Source of the DNA: Oscillospiraceae bacterium
GTDB lineage: Bacteria > Bacillota > Clostridia > Oscillospirales > Ruminococcaceae
Direction: 5' to 3'
DNA: 64,000 nt
Assembly (NCBI GenBank): GCA_028720105.1
Contig: JAQYLI010000049.1
Span: forward strand, 34,503-98,502
In this document: positions 9,324 through 18,350 of the stretch, one piece after another
How the letters are laid out: each line of letters opens with the position of its first letter
Position numbering within the stretch: position 1 is the stretch's first letter
Notes under the pieces: model-generated
Databases searched by the model: none
What the model was told of the DNA's origin: nothing
The model's input: the letters and a program-made list of their open reading frames with translations, nothing else
Translations under genes and position numbers: made by a program

Positions 9324-11387
9324 ATGAACAGACCTAACAAGCCCGAGGTGCTTGCTCCCGCAGGCAGTCTCGAAAGCGTTTATGCCGCTGTAAGGTGCGG
9401 CGCTGACGGAGTTTATGCGGGCGGAAAGCTTTTTTCCGCCAGAGCGAACGCCGTCAATTTTTCGGAGGAGGAACTTAAAGAAGCAGTCCGATACTGTCAT
9501 CTCCACGGAGTTAAGATATATCGTGCGATGAACACGGTCATATTTGACAGCGAGGCGGAGGAGTTCTGCAATGAAGTGCGAAAAAGCGCCGAAGCAGGCG
9601 TTGACGGGCTTATTATACAGGATTTAGGCGGGGCGTATCTTGCGGCTGCGGCAGTTCCGGATATGCCCCGTCACGGCTCTACCCAGATGACCGTTCACAC
9701 CCCACTGGGGGCAAAGGCGGCAGAGGGTGCAGGCTTTTGCAGGATAGTTCCCGCAAGGGAGCTGTCTCTTCCCGAGATACAGAAAATCTGCGATACGGGC
9801 GTTGAGACTGAGGTTTTTGTTCACGGGGCACAGTGTATGTGCCTGTCGGGGCAATGCTATATGAGCGCTCTTATCGGCTCGAGAAGCGCTAACAGGGGGC
9901 AGTGCGCCCAGGCGTGCAGGCTCCCCTTTTCCGCATTTGCCAAAGAGGAATATTATGCGCTGTCCCTTAAAGATATGTCTCTGGTGAGCCATATCGGTGA
10001 GCTTATAAATGCAGGCTGCGCTTCTTTCAAGATAGAGGGACGTATGAAAAGACCCGAGTATGTGGCGGCGGCTGTTACAGCTGTACGCAGGGCGGCTGAC
10101 GGGGAAAAGCACATTTCCCCGGATATGGCAAGGCTTGAAGCGGTTTTCTCCCGAAGCGGCTTTACGGACGGATATCTTACGGGGAAAACGGGCAAGGAAA
10201 TGTTCGGTCACAGGCGGAAGGAGGACGTTGTTTCCGCCGACAGGGTGCTGCCCGAGCTTGCAGCTTTGTACAAGGACGAGAGAAAAAGCGGACACATAAG
10301 CTTTGAATTTTCTTCAAAGGCGGGAATGCCCTCGTCACTGCGTTTTTCCTCGGGAGACATACGGGGAGAAGTAACGGGTATGGTTCCCGAAGCCGCAAGA
10401 AACAGAAGTATTTCCTCCGATGATGTGACAAAGCAGCTTTCAAAGCTGGGCGGCACACGATATACACTTGAAGACGTTAAATGCAATATTGATGAGGGTA
10501 TCACTCTCCCTGCGTCGGAAATAAACAGGCTGAGAAGAGAAGCGGTCTCCGAGTGCGACAGGCTGACCGTTGAGAGGAACACGCCCCGTTATGATATTAC
10601 GGATTTTACGCCTGAGAAAGTGGTTTCACGAAATGATAAAGGCGAGCCTGCCATTCGTGTGATGTCAAGTAATATTGAGACTATCCGAATGGCTCTTGAG
10701 TATGCGGAAATGGTCATTGCACCCGTTAACATCTGCAAGGGGCTTTCCGAGGATATGCCTAATGGGAAAATCGCTGTGTCTCTGCCCGATATCGTCACCG
10801 ATGAAGAGGAGCTTTTGCGTGAACTCTCCGAACTTAAAGCAAGGGGATTTACGGATCTTGTATGCGGAAATTTTACACATCTTGGTGTACTGAATAAGCT
10901 TGGCGATATCCACATTCACGGGGGTACGGGGCTTAATGTCACAAACTCCTATGCCGTAAAGAGGTTTGCGGAGCTTGGTATTTGTGATATCACCGCCTCC
11001 TTTGAGATGAAGGCGGCGCAGTTTTCCGCTCTCGGGAAATCGGTCCCTGTGGGCTTTTACGCTTACGGCAGGCTGCCTCTGATGATAACGCGGAACTGTC
11101 CCATTCGGGCGCAGGCCGGCTGCAAGAGCTGTACGGGTTCTGTTACGGACAGGACGGGCAGGGTATTTCCCGTTGAATGTGACAGCAAAAAATACGCCTG
11201 TATCAGAAACTGCGATATCCTTGAGACTTCAGACAGGCTTTCCGAGTTCAGAGGTGCGGCTTTCGCTCTCCTCGATATGGGCAGTATGCCGCCAAAGCAG
11301 GCGGAAGAGGTCATAAAGCGGTATATCCGCCGTGGCAAACCCGAGGGAAAATTCACACGGGGACTTTATTACAGAGGGATAGTCTGA
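9324..11387 (+). CDS. U32 family peptidase / RlhA-like rRNA hydroxylation protein
   Basis: The 687-residue protein starts with KPEVLAPAGSLESVYAAVRCGADGVY, the typical opening of U32 proteins, and has the conserved Cys-rich stretch HGAQCMCLSGQC near residue 166 with further Cys in NRGQCAQACR. A second half (residues about 370-687) matches the usual C-terminal region of the long U32 form with a second Cys group (CPIRAQAGCKSC). U32 proteins include collagenase-like peptidases and the RlhA/TrhP group involved in RNA hydroxylation; the long form is usually linked to 23S rRNA C2501 hydroxylation. Substrate here is inferred. It follows zapA by 6 bases in one operon. Confidence 0.9.
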   Translation: MNRPNKPEVLAPAGSLESVYAAVRCGADGVYAGGKLFSARANAVNFSEEELKEAVRYCHLHGVKIYRAMNTVIFDSEAEEFCNEVRKSAEAGVDGLIIQDLGGAYLAAAAVPDMPRHGSTQMTVHTPLGAKAAEGAGFCRIVPARELSLPEIQKICDTGVETEVFVHGAQCMCLSGQCYMSALIGSRSANRGQCAQACRLPFSAFAKEEYYALSLKDMSLVSHIGELINAGCASFKIEGRMKRPEYVAAAVTAVRRAADGEKHISPDMARLEAVFSRSGFTDGYLTGKTGKEMFGHRRKEDVVSADRVLPELAALYKDERKSGHISFEFSSKAGMPSSLRFSSGDIRGEVTGMVPEAARNRSISSDDVTKQLSKLGGTRYTLEDVKCNIDEGITLPASEINRLRREAVSECDRLTVERNTPRYDITDFTPEKVVSRNDKGEPAIRVMSSNIETIRMALEYAEMVIAPVNICKGLSEDMPNGKIAVSLPDIVTDEEELLRELSELKARGFTDLVCGNFTHLGVLNKLGDIHIHGGTGLNVTNSYAVKRFAELGICDITASFEMKAAQFSALGKSVPVGFYAYGRLPLMITRNCPIRAQAGCKSCTGSVTDRTGRVFPVECDSKKYACIRNCDILETSDRLSEFRGAAFALLDMGSMPPKQAEEVIKRYIRRGKPEGKFTRGLYYRGIV

Positions 11388-11421
11388 GAGCAGACTTCCA
11401 CCGAAAGGATGTTTTAACTCG

Positions 11422-11697
11422 ATGAAAGAAAATTTCAAGCGGACTATCGCTTTTCTGTTTTTTCTGCTGGCAGGCATTGTACTGGGCACGGTCATTGCAA
11501 GGGTGTGCAGCGGTGTGCCTTATCTTGGCTGGCTTGCCTACGATATGTCGGTGGGGATAGATACGGGTGCGCCCGTTATCCTTGACCTTATTGTTTTTAA
11601 GCTGGCTTTCGGCTTCACCCTTTCGGTGAACGCTGCTCAGATAATCTGCGTTATTGCGGCGCTTATTGCTTATAACAAGACCTGCAAGGGGCTGTAG
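11422..11697 (+). CDS. DUF4321 family small membrane protein
   Basis: This 91-residue protein has two hydrophobic segments (residues about 9-30 and 62-84) and the FKLAFGFTLSVNAAQI pattern typical of DUF4321, found in Clostridia downstream of zapA/maf/cell-shape genes. Function is unknown. RBS AAAGGA lies 12 bases before the ATG. It is the last gene of the zapA unit; its stop codon is followed at once by repeat copy A and then a terminator. Confidence 0.8.
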   Translation: MKENFKRTIAFLFFLLAGIVLGTVIARVCSGVPYLGWLAYDMSVGIDTGAPVILDLIVFKLAFGFTLSVNAAQIICVIAALIAYNKTCKGL

Positions 11698-11699
11698 CA

Positions 11700-11790
11700 G
11701 GCAGGCTGAACCTGCAGCCACTCGTTATAATAGTTTATTCGTGCGGCTGACAGACGACTCGGTGACGACAGAGATTTGTGTAATTGTTTC
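11700..11790 (+). repeat. 3'-end repeat family, copy A
   Basis: Begins GGCAGGCTGAACCTGCAGCC, then CACTCGTT, and carries CTCGGTGACG about 55 bases later. It aligns with copy B (37191-37278), copy C (58120-58224, minus) and more loosely copy D (47782-47920, minus). It starts three bases after the DUF4321 stop codon. Confidence 0.7.
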
Positions 11791-11824
11791 ACCACTGATT
11801 TATGTTATCGTAAAAAAAATCCGC

Positions 11825-11864
11825 AAAGCCTGAGAAGAACGGCTCTTCTCAGGCTTTATTTTTT
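11825..11864 (+). terminator. Terminator of the zapA-U32-DUF4321 unit
   Basis: A 13-bp stem (11825-11837 with 11845-11857) with a short loop is followed by TTATTTTTT, a typical intrinsic terminator. Confidence 0.88.
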
Positions 11865-11925
11865 CGGCTGACCTTTGAAAAAATACTGATGGCTTTGTGC
11901 AATAAAACAAATTTTCTAAAAACAC

Positions 11926-11954
11926 TTGACAAATAGAGACAAATGTGCTATAAT
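11926..11954 (+). promoter_or_regulatory. Consensus promoter P1 upstream of rnj
   Basis: TTGACA (11926-11931), 17 bases, TATAAT (11949-11954). The nearest gene on this strand begins over 600 bases downstream. Confidence 0.85.
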
Positions 11955-12022
11955 ACATTTATCCTCCGGTTCTTGCGGTACAGATTTTTTTGAGTTGTCG
12001 TCATAAGTTTACAGAATTCGTC

Positions 12023-12051
12023 TTGACATTATGCCGAAAATGGGGTATAAT
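12023..12051 (+). promoter_or_regulatory. Consensus promoter P2 upstream of rnj
   Basis: TTGACA (12023-12028), 17 bases, TATAAT (12046-12051): a second perfect promoter exactly 97 bases after P1, same strand. The rnj start lies 517 bases further on. Confidence 0.85.
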
Positions 12052-12057
12052 AATTTT

Positions 12058-12567
12058 AATTATTGTGTTCGGACTTGGCACGGAGACTGTTTACCCCGTC
12101 TTTGGAACGCTGCTGAAATGTTTGAAAATTGCGCCGCAAGGGGATATGCCGCCCGATATGACCGGGGGCAATGTGAGAATGTATATCTGCCGCTTTCGGA
12201 ATATTTTTTACGGCAGTAAAATGGCGCTGTATGTTTTTAAAAGAGGACGGTCGGATATTTTTTCGGCAGGCAGGGGGCTTGCCGTATACCGTTTATGCTG
12301 TAATTCTTTTTTCACATTCCACAAAGACCTTAAAAACAGGAAATGCCGTTTATGCTCCCGTCTGTTGCTCACCGCTAAAAGGGGCTTGCCGTGTAAAGGC
12401 ATACGGATAGTTTAATACAGACGATTTTATTTTTTTAGACGGCTTATGCAAAATTATTCTCCGAAACGCTTTTCCCCACAATAACTATATTTTTTACTCA
12501 GATCCCGAAGCAGCGGCTTTCGGGGAAACATTGCTATTTTATATTTGATGAAATGAGGTAAAGAAAA
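12058..12567 (+). other. Transcribed gene-free region before rnj; candidate ncRNA or long leader
   Basis: About 510 bases without a convincing gene. An open frame of 141 codons (11990-12415) begins upstream of the P2 start site and has no ribosome site, so I do not call it. The stretch contains possible stems, including CTGCCG/CGGCAG near 12190-12220 and CGTCTGT (12358) pairing with ACAGACG (12417), the latter followed by ATTTTATTTTTTT. The phrase GGGGCTTGCCGT occurs twice, 120 bases apart. I looked for conserved parts of RNase P RNA, tmRNA, SRP RNA and 6S RNA and saw none that convinced me. Confidence 0.4.
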
Positions 12568-14871
12568 TTGGCTGAAAACCGAAACAATGAAAATGAGCCT
12601 GCAGTAAACGAATACGGCGAAAAGATCGCTCCCAAGACCGATAAGAAAGAAGGCTCCGCTCCCTCCGAAAACAGACGCTACAACAGCTATTCAAACGGAA
12701 AACGCCCCTACACCCAGCGCAGACCTATGCTCCCGCCCAGAGGAGTATCACCCGAAAGCTTTGACAGACAGCAAAGCCCTCAGATTTCCCGTACTGCCCC
12801 TCAGGAGGGTTCTCAGGGCGAGAACCGTTCCTATGAGCAGCGCAGACCTTACAAGAATTACAACAACGGCGGAAAGCCCTATTACAACAACAACAACAAT
12901 AACCGAAGCTATAATAACCGCTCCTATGACAACAGAAGCTATGACAGGCAGTACAGCAAGCCCTACAGGTCTTCCGAGCAGTCCGCCGACAAGCCTGCTC
13001 CCGACACCTCCGTCTTTGAAAAGACCTCCTTTGAAAGAAGCTACGAAAAGTCCTATCCAAGAAATAACTACCGTGATGAAAGCAGATATCAGAGCAGCGG
13101 AAGATATCAGCGCAGAAGCTACAATCCTCCTGCCGCTCCTGCGGAAAATGTTCCCGAGGTGTCTGCTCAGGAGGACTTCGGCTGCTATCACTCAAATCAC
13201 AGGGCTGTAAAGCGCACTCCTCTGAAAATTATACCTTTGGGCGGTCTTAACGAGATAGGCAAGAATATGACCGTTTTTGAGTGCGGCAACGATATGTTCA
13301 TTGTGGACTGCGGTCTTGCTTTCCCCGACAGCGATATGCCAGGCGTTGACCTTGTTATCCCCGATTTTTCCTATGTGGAGCAGAACATCTCTAAGGTAAG
13401 GGGTATCGTTATCACTCACGGTCACGAGGATCACATCGGTTCACTGGCTTATCTTCTGAAAAAATGCAGTATTCCCGTTTATGCCACACGTCTCACCATT
13501 GGTCTTATCGAGGGCAAGCTCAAGGAGCACAACCTTATGGGACAGGCTAAGCTTAATGTTGTTACTCCCCGTCAGACCGTTAAAATGGGCTGTATGGCGG
13601 TGGAATTTATCAGAGTAAATCACTCCATTCCCGACGCTGTGGGTCTGGCTATCCACACCCCTGCGGGCATTGTTATCCACACGGGCGACTTTAAGGTTGA
13701 CTTTACCCCCATCGAGGGCGGCATCATCGACCTCGCAAGGTTCGGCGAGCTTGGAAACAGGGGCGTTCTTGCGCTTATGTCCGACTCCACCAATGCGGAG
13801 AGGGCGGGTCACACCGCTTCCGAGCGCACTGTGGGCGAGTCCTTTGAAAAGCTCTTTGCTAAGGCGGAGGGCAAGAGAATTATTATTGCGACCTTTGCTT
13901 CAAACATTCACCGCATTCAGCAGATAATCAACAAGGCTGTGAGCAGCGACAGAAAGGTGGCTGTTTTCGGCAGAAGTATGCTGAATGTCATTTCTACCGC
14001 TATGGAGCTGGGCTATCTTACCGTTCCCGAGGGTGTTATCATCGACCTTGAGACGATGAACAAGTATCCTCCCGAGAAGATCGTTCTCATTACCACCGGC
14101 AGTCAGGGCGAGCCTATGTCCGCTCTTACAAGAATGGCGATGAACGAGCACAGAAGCGTTACCATTACACCTATGGACTATATCATCATCAGCGCTAACC
14201 CCATTCCCGGCAACGAGAAGTACGTTACAAGGGTCGTAAACGAGCTTCTGAAGGCGGGGGCTGAGGTCATTTACGAGTCGATGTACGATGTTCACGTTTC
14301 GGGTCACGCTTGCCAGGAGGAGATAAAGCTTATTATGTCTCTCACCCGTCCCCGTTTCTTCATTCCCGTTCACGGCGAGTACAAGCACCTTAAAAAGAGC
14401 GCGGCGCTGGCTTATGCTATGGGTATTCCCGAAAGCAATGTTATCATTGGTTCCATTGGTGACGTTATTGAGACGGACGGCGTAAGCATCGGCGTTACGG
14501 GCAAGGTCCAGGCAGGCAGAGTGCTTGTGGACGGTCTGGGCGTAGGCGACGTCGGCTCCATTGTTCTCAGAGACAGAAAGCATCTGGCGGAAGACGGTCT
14601 TATCGTTGTGGTGGCTACCATTGAAAGCGAAAGCGGCACTATTCTTGCAGGTCCCGACATTCTCTCAAGAGGTTTCGTTTATGTGAGAGAAAACGAAGAG
14701 ATGATGGAGGCTGCAAGGGATATACTCAGAAAAACTCTCGAGTCCTGCCTGTCGGGCGGCGTGAGAGACTGGAACAGCATTAAATCGGGTCTGAGAGACT
14801 CTCTCAGCGACTATATCTATATGAAAACTAAGCGCAATCCTATGATACTCCCTATTATTGAGGAGATATGA
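12568..14871 (+). CDS. rnjA: Ribonuclease J with a long disordered N-terminal extension
   Basis: RNase J is a zinc-dependent endonuclease and 5'-3' exonuclease for mRNA decay and rRNA maturation. The catalytic body starts near residue 218 (LKIIPLGGLNEIGKNM) and carries the metallo-beta-lactamase motif HGHEDH at about residue 284, the beta-CASP region and the C-terminal domain. Typical RNase J is about 555 residues; this has 767. The first 215 residues are low-complexity, rich in Asn, Tyr, Arg, Ser and Gln, including a run of Asn and repeated NRSYDNRSYD-like units. Translation starts at TTG, with GAGG 9 bases upstream and a 5' leader of up to 600 bases. gdpP follows 27 bases later. Confidence 0.95.
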   Translation: MAENRNNENEPAVNEYGEKIAPKTDKKEGSAPSENRRYNSYSNGKRPYTQRRPMLPPRGVSPESFDRQQSPQISRTAPQEGSQGENRSYEQRRPYKNYNNGGKPYYNNNNNNRSYNNRSYDNRSYDRQYSKPYRSSEQSADKPAPDTSVFEKTSFERSYEKSYPRNNYRDESRYQSSGRYQRRSYNPPAAPAENVPEVSAQEDFGCYHSNHRAVKRTPLKIIPLGGLNEIGKNMTVFECGNDMFIVDCGLAFPDSDMPGVDLVIPDFSYVEQNISKVRGIVITHGHEDHIGSLAYLLKKCSIPVYATRLTIGLIEGKLKEHNLMGQAKLNVVTPRQTVKMGCMAVEFIRVNHSIPDAVGLAIHTPAGIVIHTGDFKVDFTPIEGGIIDLARFGELGNRGVLALMSDSTNAERAGHTASERTVGESFEKLFAKAEGKRIIIATFASNIHRIQQIINKAVSSDRKVAVFGRSMLNVISTAMELGYLTVPEGVIIDLETMNKYPPEKIVLITTGSQGEPMSALTRMAMNEHRSVTITPMDYIIISANPIPGNEKYVTRVVNELLKAGAEVIYESMYDVHVSGHACQEEIKLIMSLTRPRFFIPVHGEYKHLKKSAALAYAMGIPESNVIIGSIGDVIETDGVSIGVTGKVQAGRVLVDGLGVGDVGSIVLRDRKHLAEDGLIVVVATIESESGTILAGPDILSRGFVYVRENEEMMEAARDILRKTLESCLSGGVRDWNSIKSGLRDSLSDYIYMKTKRNPMILPIIEEI

Positions 14872-14898
14872 GAAAGATATAAAAAGGCGGGTGGTTAA

Positions 14899-17067
14899 AT
14901 GAAGGACAGCAGGAATTTATTTAAGCTGGTCTCTATGCTTCTGGTGGCATCTTCCCTTTACTGCACATTCGGCACACTGAGCGGCGGCGAGGTCAGGTTC
15001 TGGATATCTCTCTGCATTACCTCCCTTATCGGCATTGCATTTCTGGTACTTTTCCTGCAGAACGAAAAGGAACTGACAGAGACGAAAAAGGGTGCCGAAG
15101 CTACGAATGACGATAACTCCACCGTGAGCCGATACTTTATGAAAAACTGTCCTATCCCTGCTATCGTTGCGGACGAGACGGGAACGGTGCGCGCAAAGAC
15201 CAAGGGGGCGGCGGAAATTCTCCCGGAGCTGAGAGAGCTTAAAATGCTGGGAGTTCCTGTGGATTTTAACAGCCTGCCTGCCGACAGCAACGGTGAAATG
15301 CGCTCCTTTGACTGGGCGCATTACCGTGTGGACTACTTCACCGCTGCAAACACCGGAGAAACAGGAAAGCATTTTATCTTTCTCTTCTTTAATGATCTCA
15401 GTGAAGCCCATACTCTCAGAGAAGAAGCGGCGGATAACAAAAATTTCGCCGCTCTCCTGCAAATTGAATATGACCAGCGTTTCTTCTGCGAGAAGGACTC
15501 CAGACAAAGAGAGATCATCGGCAGGATCGAGAAAACCGCCGATAAATTCTTTGAAAAGCACAACGGTCTTTTGAAAAAACTTTCCGACAGCAGGTATTTC
15601 GCTGTTCTGAGCGAAAAAGATCTGAGAGGTATGCCAGAAAAGGACTATCTTAATTTCCTTGAGGAAATGCACAACATTCTCGTTTCCGACTGTCCCCTGT
15701 TTTCTGTTTCGATGGGTATCGGCAGAGGAGGAAACAGTCTCAGAGAAAGCGAGGAGATAGCACGTGACGCTCTCGGCATTTCTCAGAAGCAGGGCGGCGA
15801 CCACGTTGTCATCTCAAGCAGCCTTCAGGATACAAATTACATCTGCTATGGCTCAGACGACGCTGACGCTGTTCTTAATGATGTGGGCTATCAGTCAAGG
15901 ATAAAACGATTCAGCAATGAACTGAAAAAACACATTGAAGCTGCAGGCAATGTTATTGTTATGGGTCACAGATCCAGCGATATGGACTCTGTGGGCGCTG
16001 CAGCAGGTCTGGGCGGCGCTTTGCGGGATATGGGCTACTTGGCAAATGTTTATATAAACCGCAATAACACCATTTCCAAGGCTCTTCTCGAACGTCTCGA
16101 CAAGTATGAAAGCAAGGTACGGGAGCTTTTCCTCGACGAAAAAACGGCTCTCGAGGCGACAAACGAAAATACCCTTCTGATAATCGTTGACACCCGCAAT
16201 GTAAATCTGGTGGACAGCAGGGATATTTTTAACAAAGCTAAAAAGGTCATTTACATCGACCACCATAAGACAAAAGAGGAAGAGGATATCAGCAGGACAG
16301 ATAAGCACATTGCAGATTATCAGTCCATCGGCGCTTCCTCTGCCAGTGAGATAGTTACGGATATCATCAGATATCTTTGCCCACAAACTCCTCTTTCCCG
16401 CTATTATGCGGAGGGTCTGCTGGCAGGCATCAAGCTTGACACTGTTAAATTCAGCAAAAAAACAAGCAGCAACACCTTTAAGGCTGCGGCTTATCTTACG
16501 GCTCTCGGCGCTGATACAAGAGAGGTGGACCGCCTGTTCGATAACTCGGAGTTTACCAACAGGATAATTGAGAAATTCAAGTCTGCTGTTGAAAACTACA
16601 ATAACTATGCTATTACTTGTCTCGATGACGACAGCTTCCGCAGAAATACGGCTGTTTCCGATGAGGAGTTCAGAAAGGCTGTACAGAAGCTTCTTGAGGC
16701 TCAGAACGGCGACTCTGCAATGTCTGCGGAAGAAATTAACGCTGCTGCTCTGGACTCCATAATGAAAGAAAAGCTTGAGAATATCTCTGTGGCTGCGTCC
16801 GAAGCGGCAAATCAGCTGCTGAACACCAACAACATAAACGCAAGCTTCTCTGTTTTCAGAACGGGCAAAAACACGGTCAAGATATCCGCTCGTTCCGACG
16901 GGACCGCAAGCGGCAGGGCTAACGTTGAGGATATTATGAAAAGACTGGGCGGAGGCGGCAATATAACTCAGGCTGCTTCGGTCATTAAGGACAAGCCCCT
17001 TGAAGAGGTCTGCGGTATGCTGAAAAACGCTCTGGACGAGTATGACGCTGCTATGAAGTCTATCTGA
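14899..17067 (+). CDS. gdpP: GdpP-type cyclic-di-AMP phosphodiesterase
   Basis: The 722-residue protein has two N-terminal membrane helices (about residues 8-28 and 34-54), a PAS-like region, a degenerate GGDEF domain (about 180-310, no GGDEF motif left), and a DHH/DHHA1 phosphoesterase domain with VMGHRSSDMDS near residue 353, VDTRN, and YIDHHK near 452. This is the layout of GdpP (YybT), which degrades c-di-AMP and so affects potassium balance and cell-wall stress. It sits 27 bases after rnj. Downstream come SUFU, rplI and dnaB; gdpP-rplI-dnaB is a common Firmicutes order. Confidence 0.93.
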   Translation: MKDSRNLFKLVSMLLVASSLYCTFGTLSGGEVRFWISLCITSLIGIAFLVLFLQNEKELTETKKGAEATNDDNSTVSRYFMKNCPIPAIVADETGTVRAKTKGAAEILPELRELKMLGVPVDFNSLPADSNGEMRSFDWAHYRVDYFTAANTGETGKHFIFLFFNDLSEAHTLREEAADNKNFAALLQIEYDQRFFCEKDSRQREIIGRIEKTADKFFEKHNGLLKKLSDSRYFAVLSEKDLRGMPEKDYLNFLEEMHNILVSDCPLFSVSMGIGRGGNSLRESEEIARDALGISQKQGGDHVVISSSLQDTNYICYGSDDADAVLNDVGYQSRIKRFSNELKKHIEAAGNVIVMGHRSSDMDSVGAAAGLGGALRDMGYLANVYINRNNTISKALLERLDKYESKVRELFLDEKTALEATNENTLLIIVDTRNVNLVDSRDIFNKAKKVIYIDHHKTKEEEDISRTDKHIADYQSIGASSASEIVTDIIRYLCPQTPLSRYYAEGLLAGIKLDTVKFSKKTSSNTFKAAAYLTALGADTREVDRLFDNSEFTNRIIEKFKSAVENYNNYAITCLDDDSFRRNTAVSDEEFRKAVQKLLEAQNGDSAMSAEEINAAALDSIMKEKLENISVAASEAANQLLNTNNINASFSVFRTGKNTVKISARSDGTASGRANVEDIMKRLGGGGNITQAASVIKDKPLEEVCGMLKNALDEYDAAMKSI

Positions 17068-17098
17068 CGGTGCGGGGCTTTTACTGAGGACTGATAAT

Positions 17099-17863
17099 AT
17101 GGGTATTTTTTCAAAGCTTTTCTTTTCTGCTGCGGGAGCTGTAAAACGGCTTGCGGGCAAGGTGGCTCCCACGCTGTATATGGAGGAGATAGAAGACCAT
17201 TTCGCCGATGTGTTTGAATTTAAGCCCGATGAAGTGAGAGTTTTTCACGAGCTGATGTCGGACTTCGTTCACATTGACGTGCATATCGTCCCCCCAAGCG
17301 AAAAGCGGAACTTCTATCTGCTTTTTACCACGGGAATGAGCGACCTGCCTATGACCCTCCCCGAGGAATGTTCCTGGGACGAGAAAAAAATAAACGAGAG
17401 AGCAGAGCTTTACTGTCTGCTGCCCCCCGACTGGAAATTCGAGGGCTTTGCGGATAATCACGAGGCGGAAAGATATATGTGGGTCATAACCGTGCTGAAA
17501 CAGGCGGCAAGATATCCCCATCAGTGCAAAAGCTGTCTCGGCAGTATGCACTCTCTCCAGTTTACCGAGGAAAACACTCCCTTTGCGGACAACACAGGCT
17601 TCTGCGCCGCGGTCTTTCTCCACTCGGACGAAAGGGATTTCGGAGGGAAATACGGCGACAGGCTGAATAATTTCCGCACAAAGGACGGAGCTTACATCAA
17701 TCTCCTCTGCCTTATACCATTGTATGAGGACGAAATGAATTTCAAGATCGAAAAGGGCGGAAACGAGCTGTTTCTGCGGCTTTTCGGGGAAACGGTCACT
17801 GACTTTTCCCGGCTTATTATTGATATAAACAGAGAAAGCGTTTGTATGAACAAATGCATCTGA
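17099..17863 (+). CDS. Suppressor-of-fused (SUFU) domain protein
   Basis: The 254-residue protein matches the bacterial SUFU-like family: [26 protein letters not shown] near residue 45, a [14 protein letters not shown] strand, and [23 protein letters not shown] near residue 195. Bacterial members are usually found in polymorphic-toxin immunity sets or as orphan genes, and the role here is unknown. No toxin-like gene lies beside it. It is inserted between gdpP and rplI, 31 bases after the former, with RBS GAGGA ahead of the ATG. A possible weak hydrophobic stretch at residues 5-15 is too short to be a membrane helix. Confidence 0.8.
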   Translation: MGIFSKLFFSAAGAVKRLAGKVAPTLYMEEIEDHFADVFEFKPDEVRVFHELMSDFVHIDVHIVPPSEKRNFYLLFTTGMSDLPMTLPEECSWDEKKINERAELYCLLPPDWKFEGFADNHEAERYMWVITVLKQAARYPHQCKSCLGSMHSLQFTEENTPFADNTGFCAAVFLHSDERDFGGKYGDRLNNFRTKDGAYINLLCLIPLYEDEMNFKIEKGGNELFLRLFGETVTDFSRLIIDINRESVCMNKCI

Positions 17864-17892
17864 ATCTTTATATATTTTTGGAGGTAATCACT

Positions 17893-18339
17893 ATGAAGGT
17901 AATTTTTTTACAGGACGTTAAAGGCTCGGGCAAAAAGGGCGAGGTCAAAGAAGTTTCCGACGGATATGCAAGAAATTTCCTTATCGGAAAGGGTCTTGCT
18001 GTAGAGGCAAGCGCCAAGAATATGTCCGACCTTGCGGGAAAGAAGTCTTCCGAGCAGCACAAGGCTGACGTTGCAAGGCAGGAGGCTCTTGACAATGCCG
18101 CAAAGCTCAAGGGCAAGAATGTTGTAATCAAGGCTAAGGCAGGTGCGGGCGGAAAGCTTTTCGGCGCTGTTACCGCTTCTCACGTGGCTGACGCTGTTTC
18201 CGAACAGCTTGGCGTTACAGTTGAGAAGAAGAAGATCGCTCTCAGCTCCGAAATAAAGGCTTTCGGCGGTTATTCCGCTGAGGTAAAGCTTCACCCCGGC
18301 ATCTCCGAGAAGATCACTGTTAATGTGGTTGAGGAATAA
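17893..18339 (+). CDS. rplI: 50S ribosomal protein bL9
   Basis: bL9 is a large-subunit protein with an N-terminal rRNA-binding domain ([21 protein letters not shown], with DGYARNFLI near residue 25), a long connecting helix and a C-terminal domain. The 148 residues fit the family. The ATG at 17893 is chosen because GGAGG lies 8 bases upstream; an in-frame start 17 codons earlier overlaps the SUFU gene. dnaB starts 11 bases after the stop, a classical pairing. Confidence 0.97.
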   Translation: MKVIFLQDVKGSGKKGEVKEVSDGYARNFLIGKGLAVEASAKNMSDLAGKKSSEQHKADVARQEALDNAAKLKGKNVVIKAKAGAGGKLFGAVTASHVADAVSEQLGVTVEKKKIALSSEIKAFGGYSAEVKLHPGISEKITVNVVEE

Positions 18340-18350
18340 GAGGAGTCCAT

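Noticed and set aside
11990..12415. A 141-codon open frame before rnj
   Set aside because: It begins upstream of the P2 start site, lacks a ribosome site, and has a Cys/Arg-rich composition unlike the neighbours.
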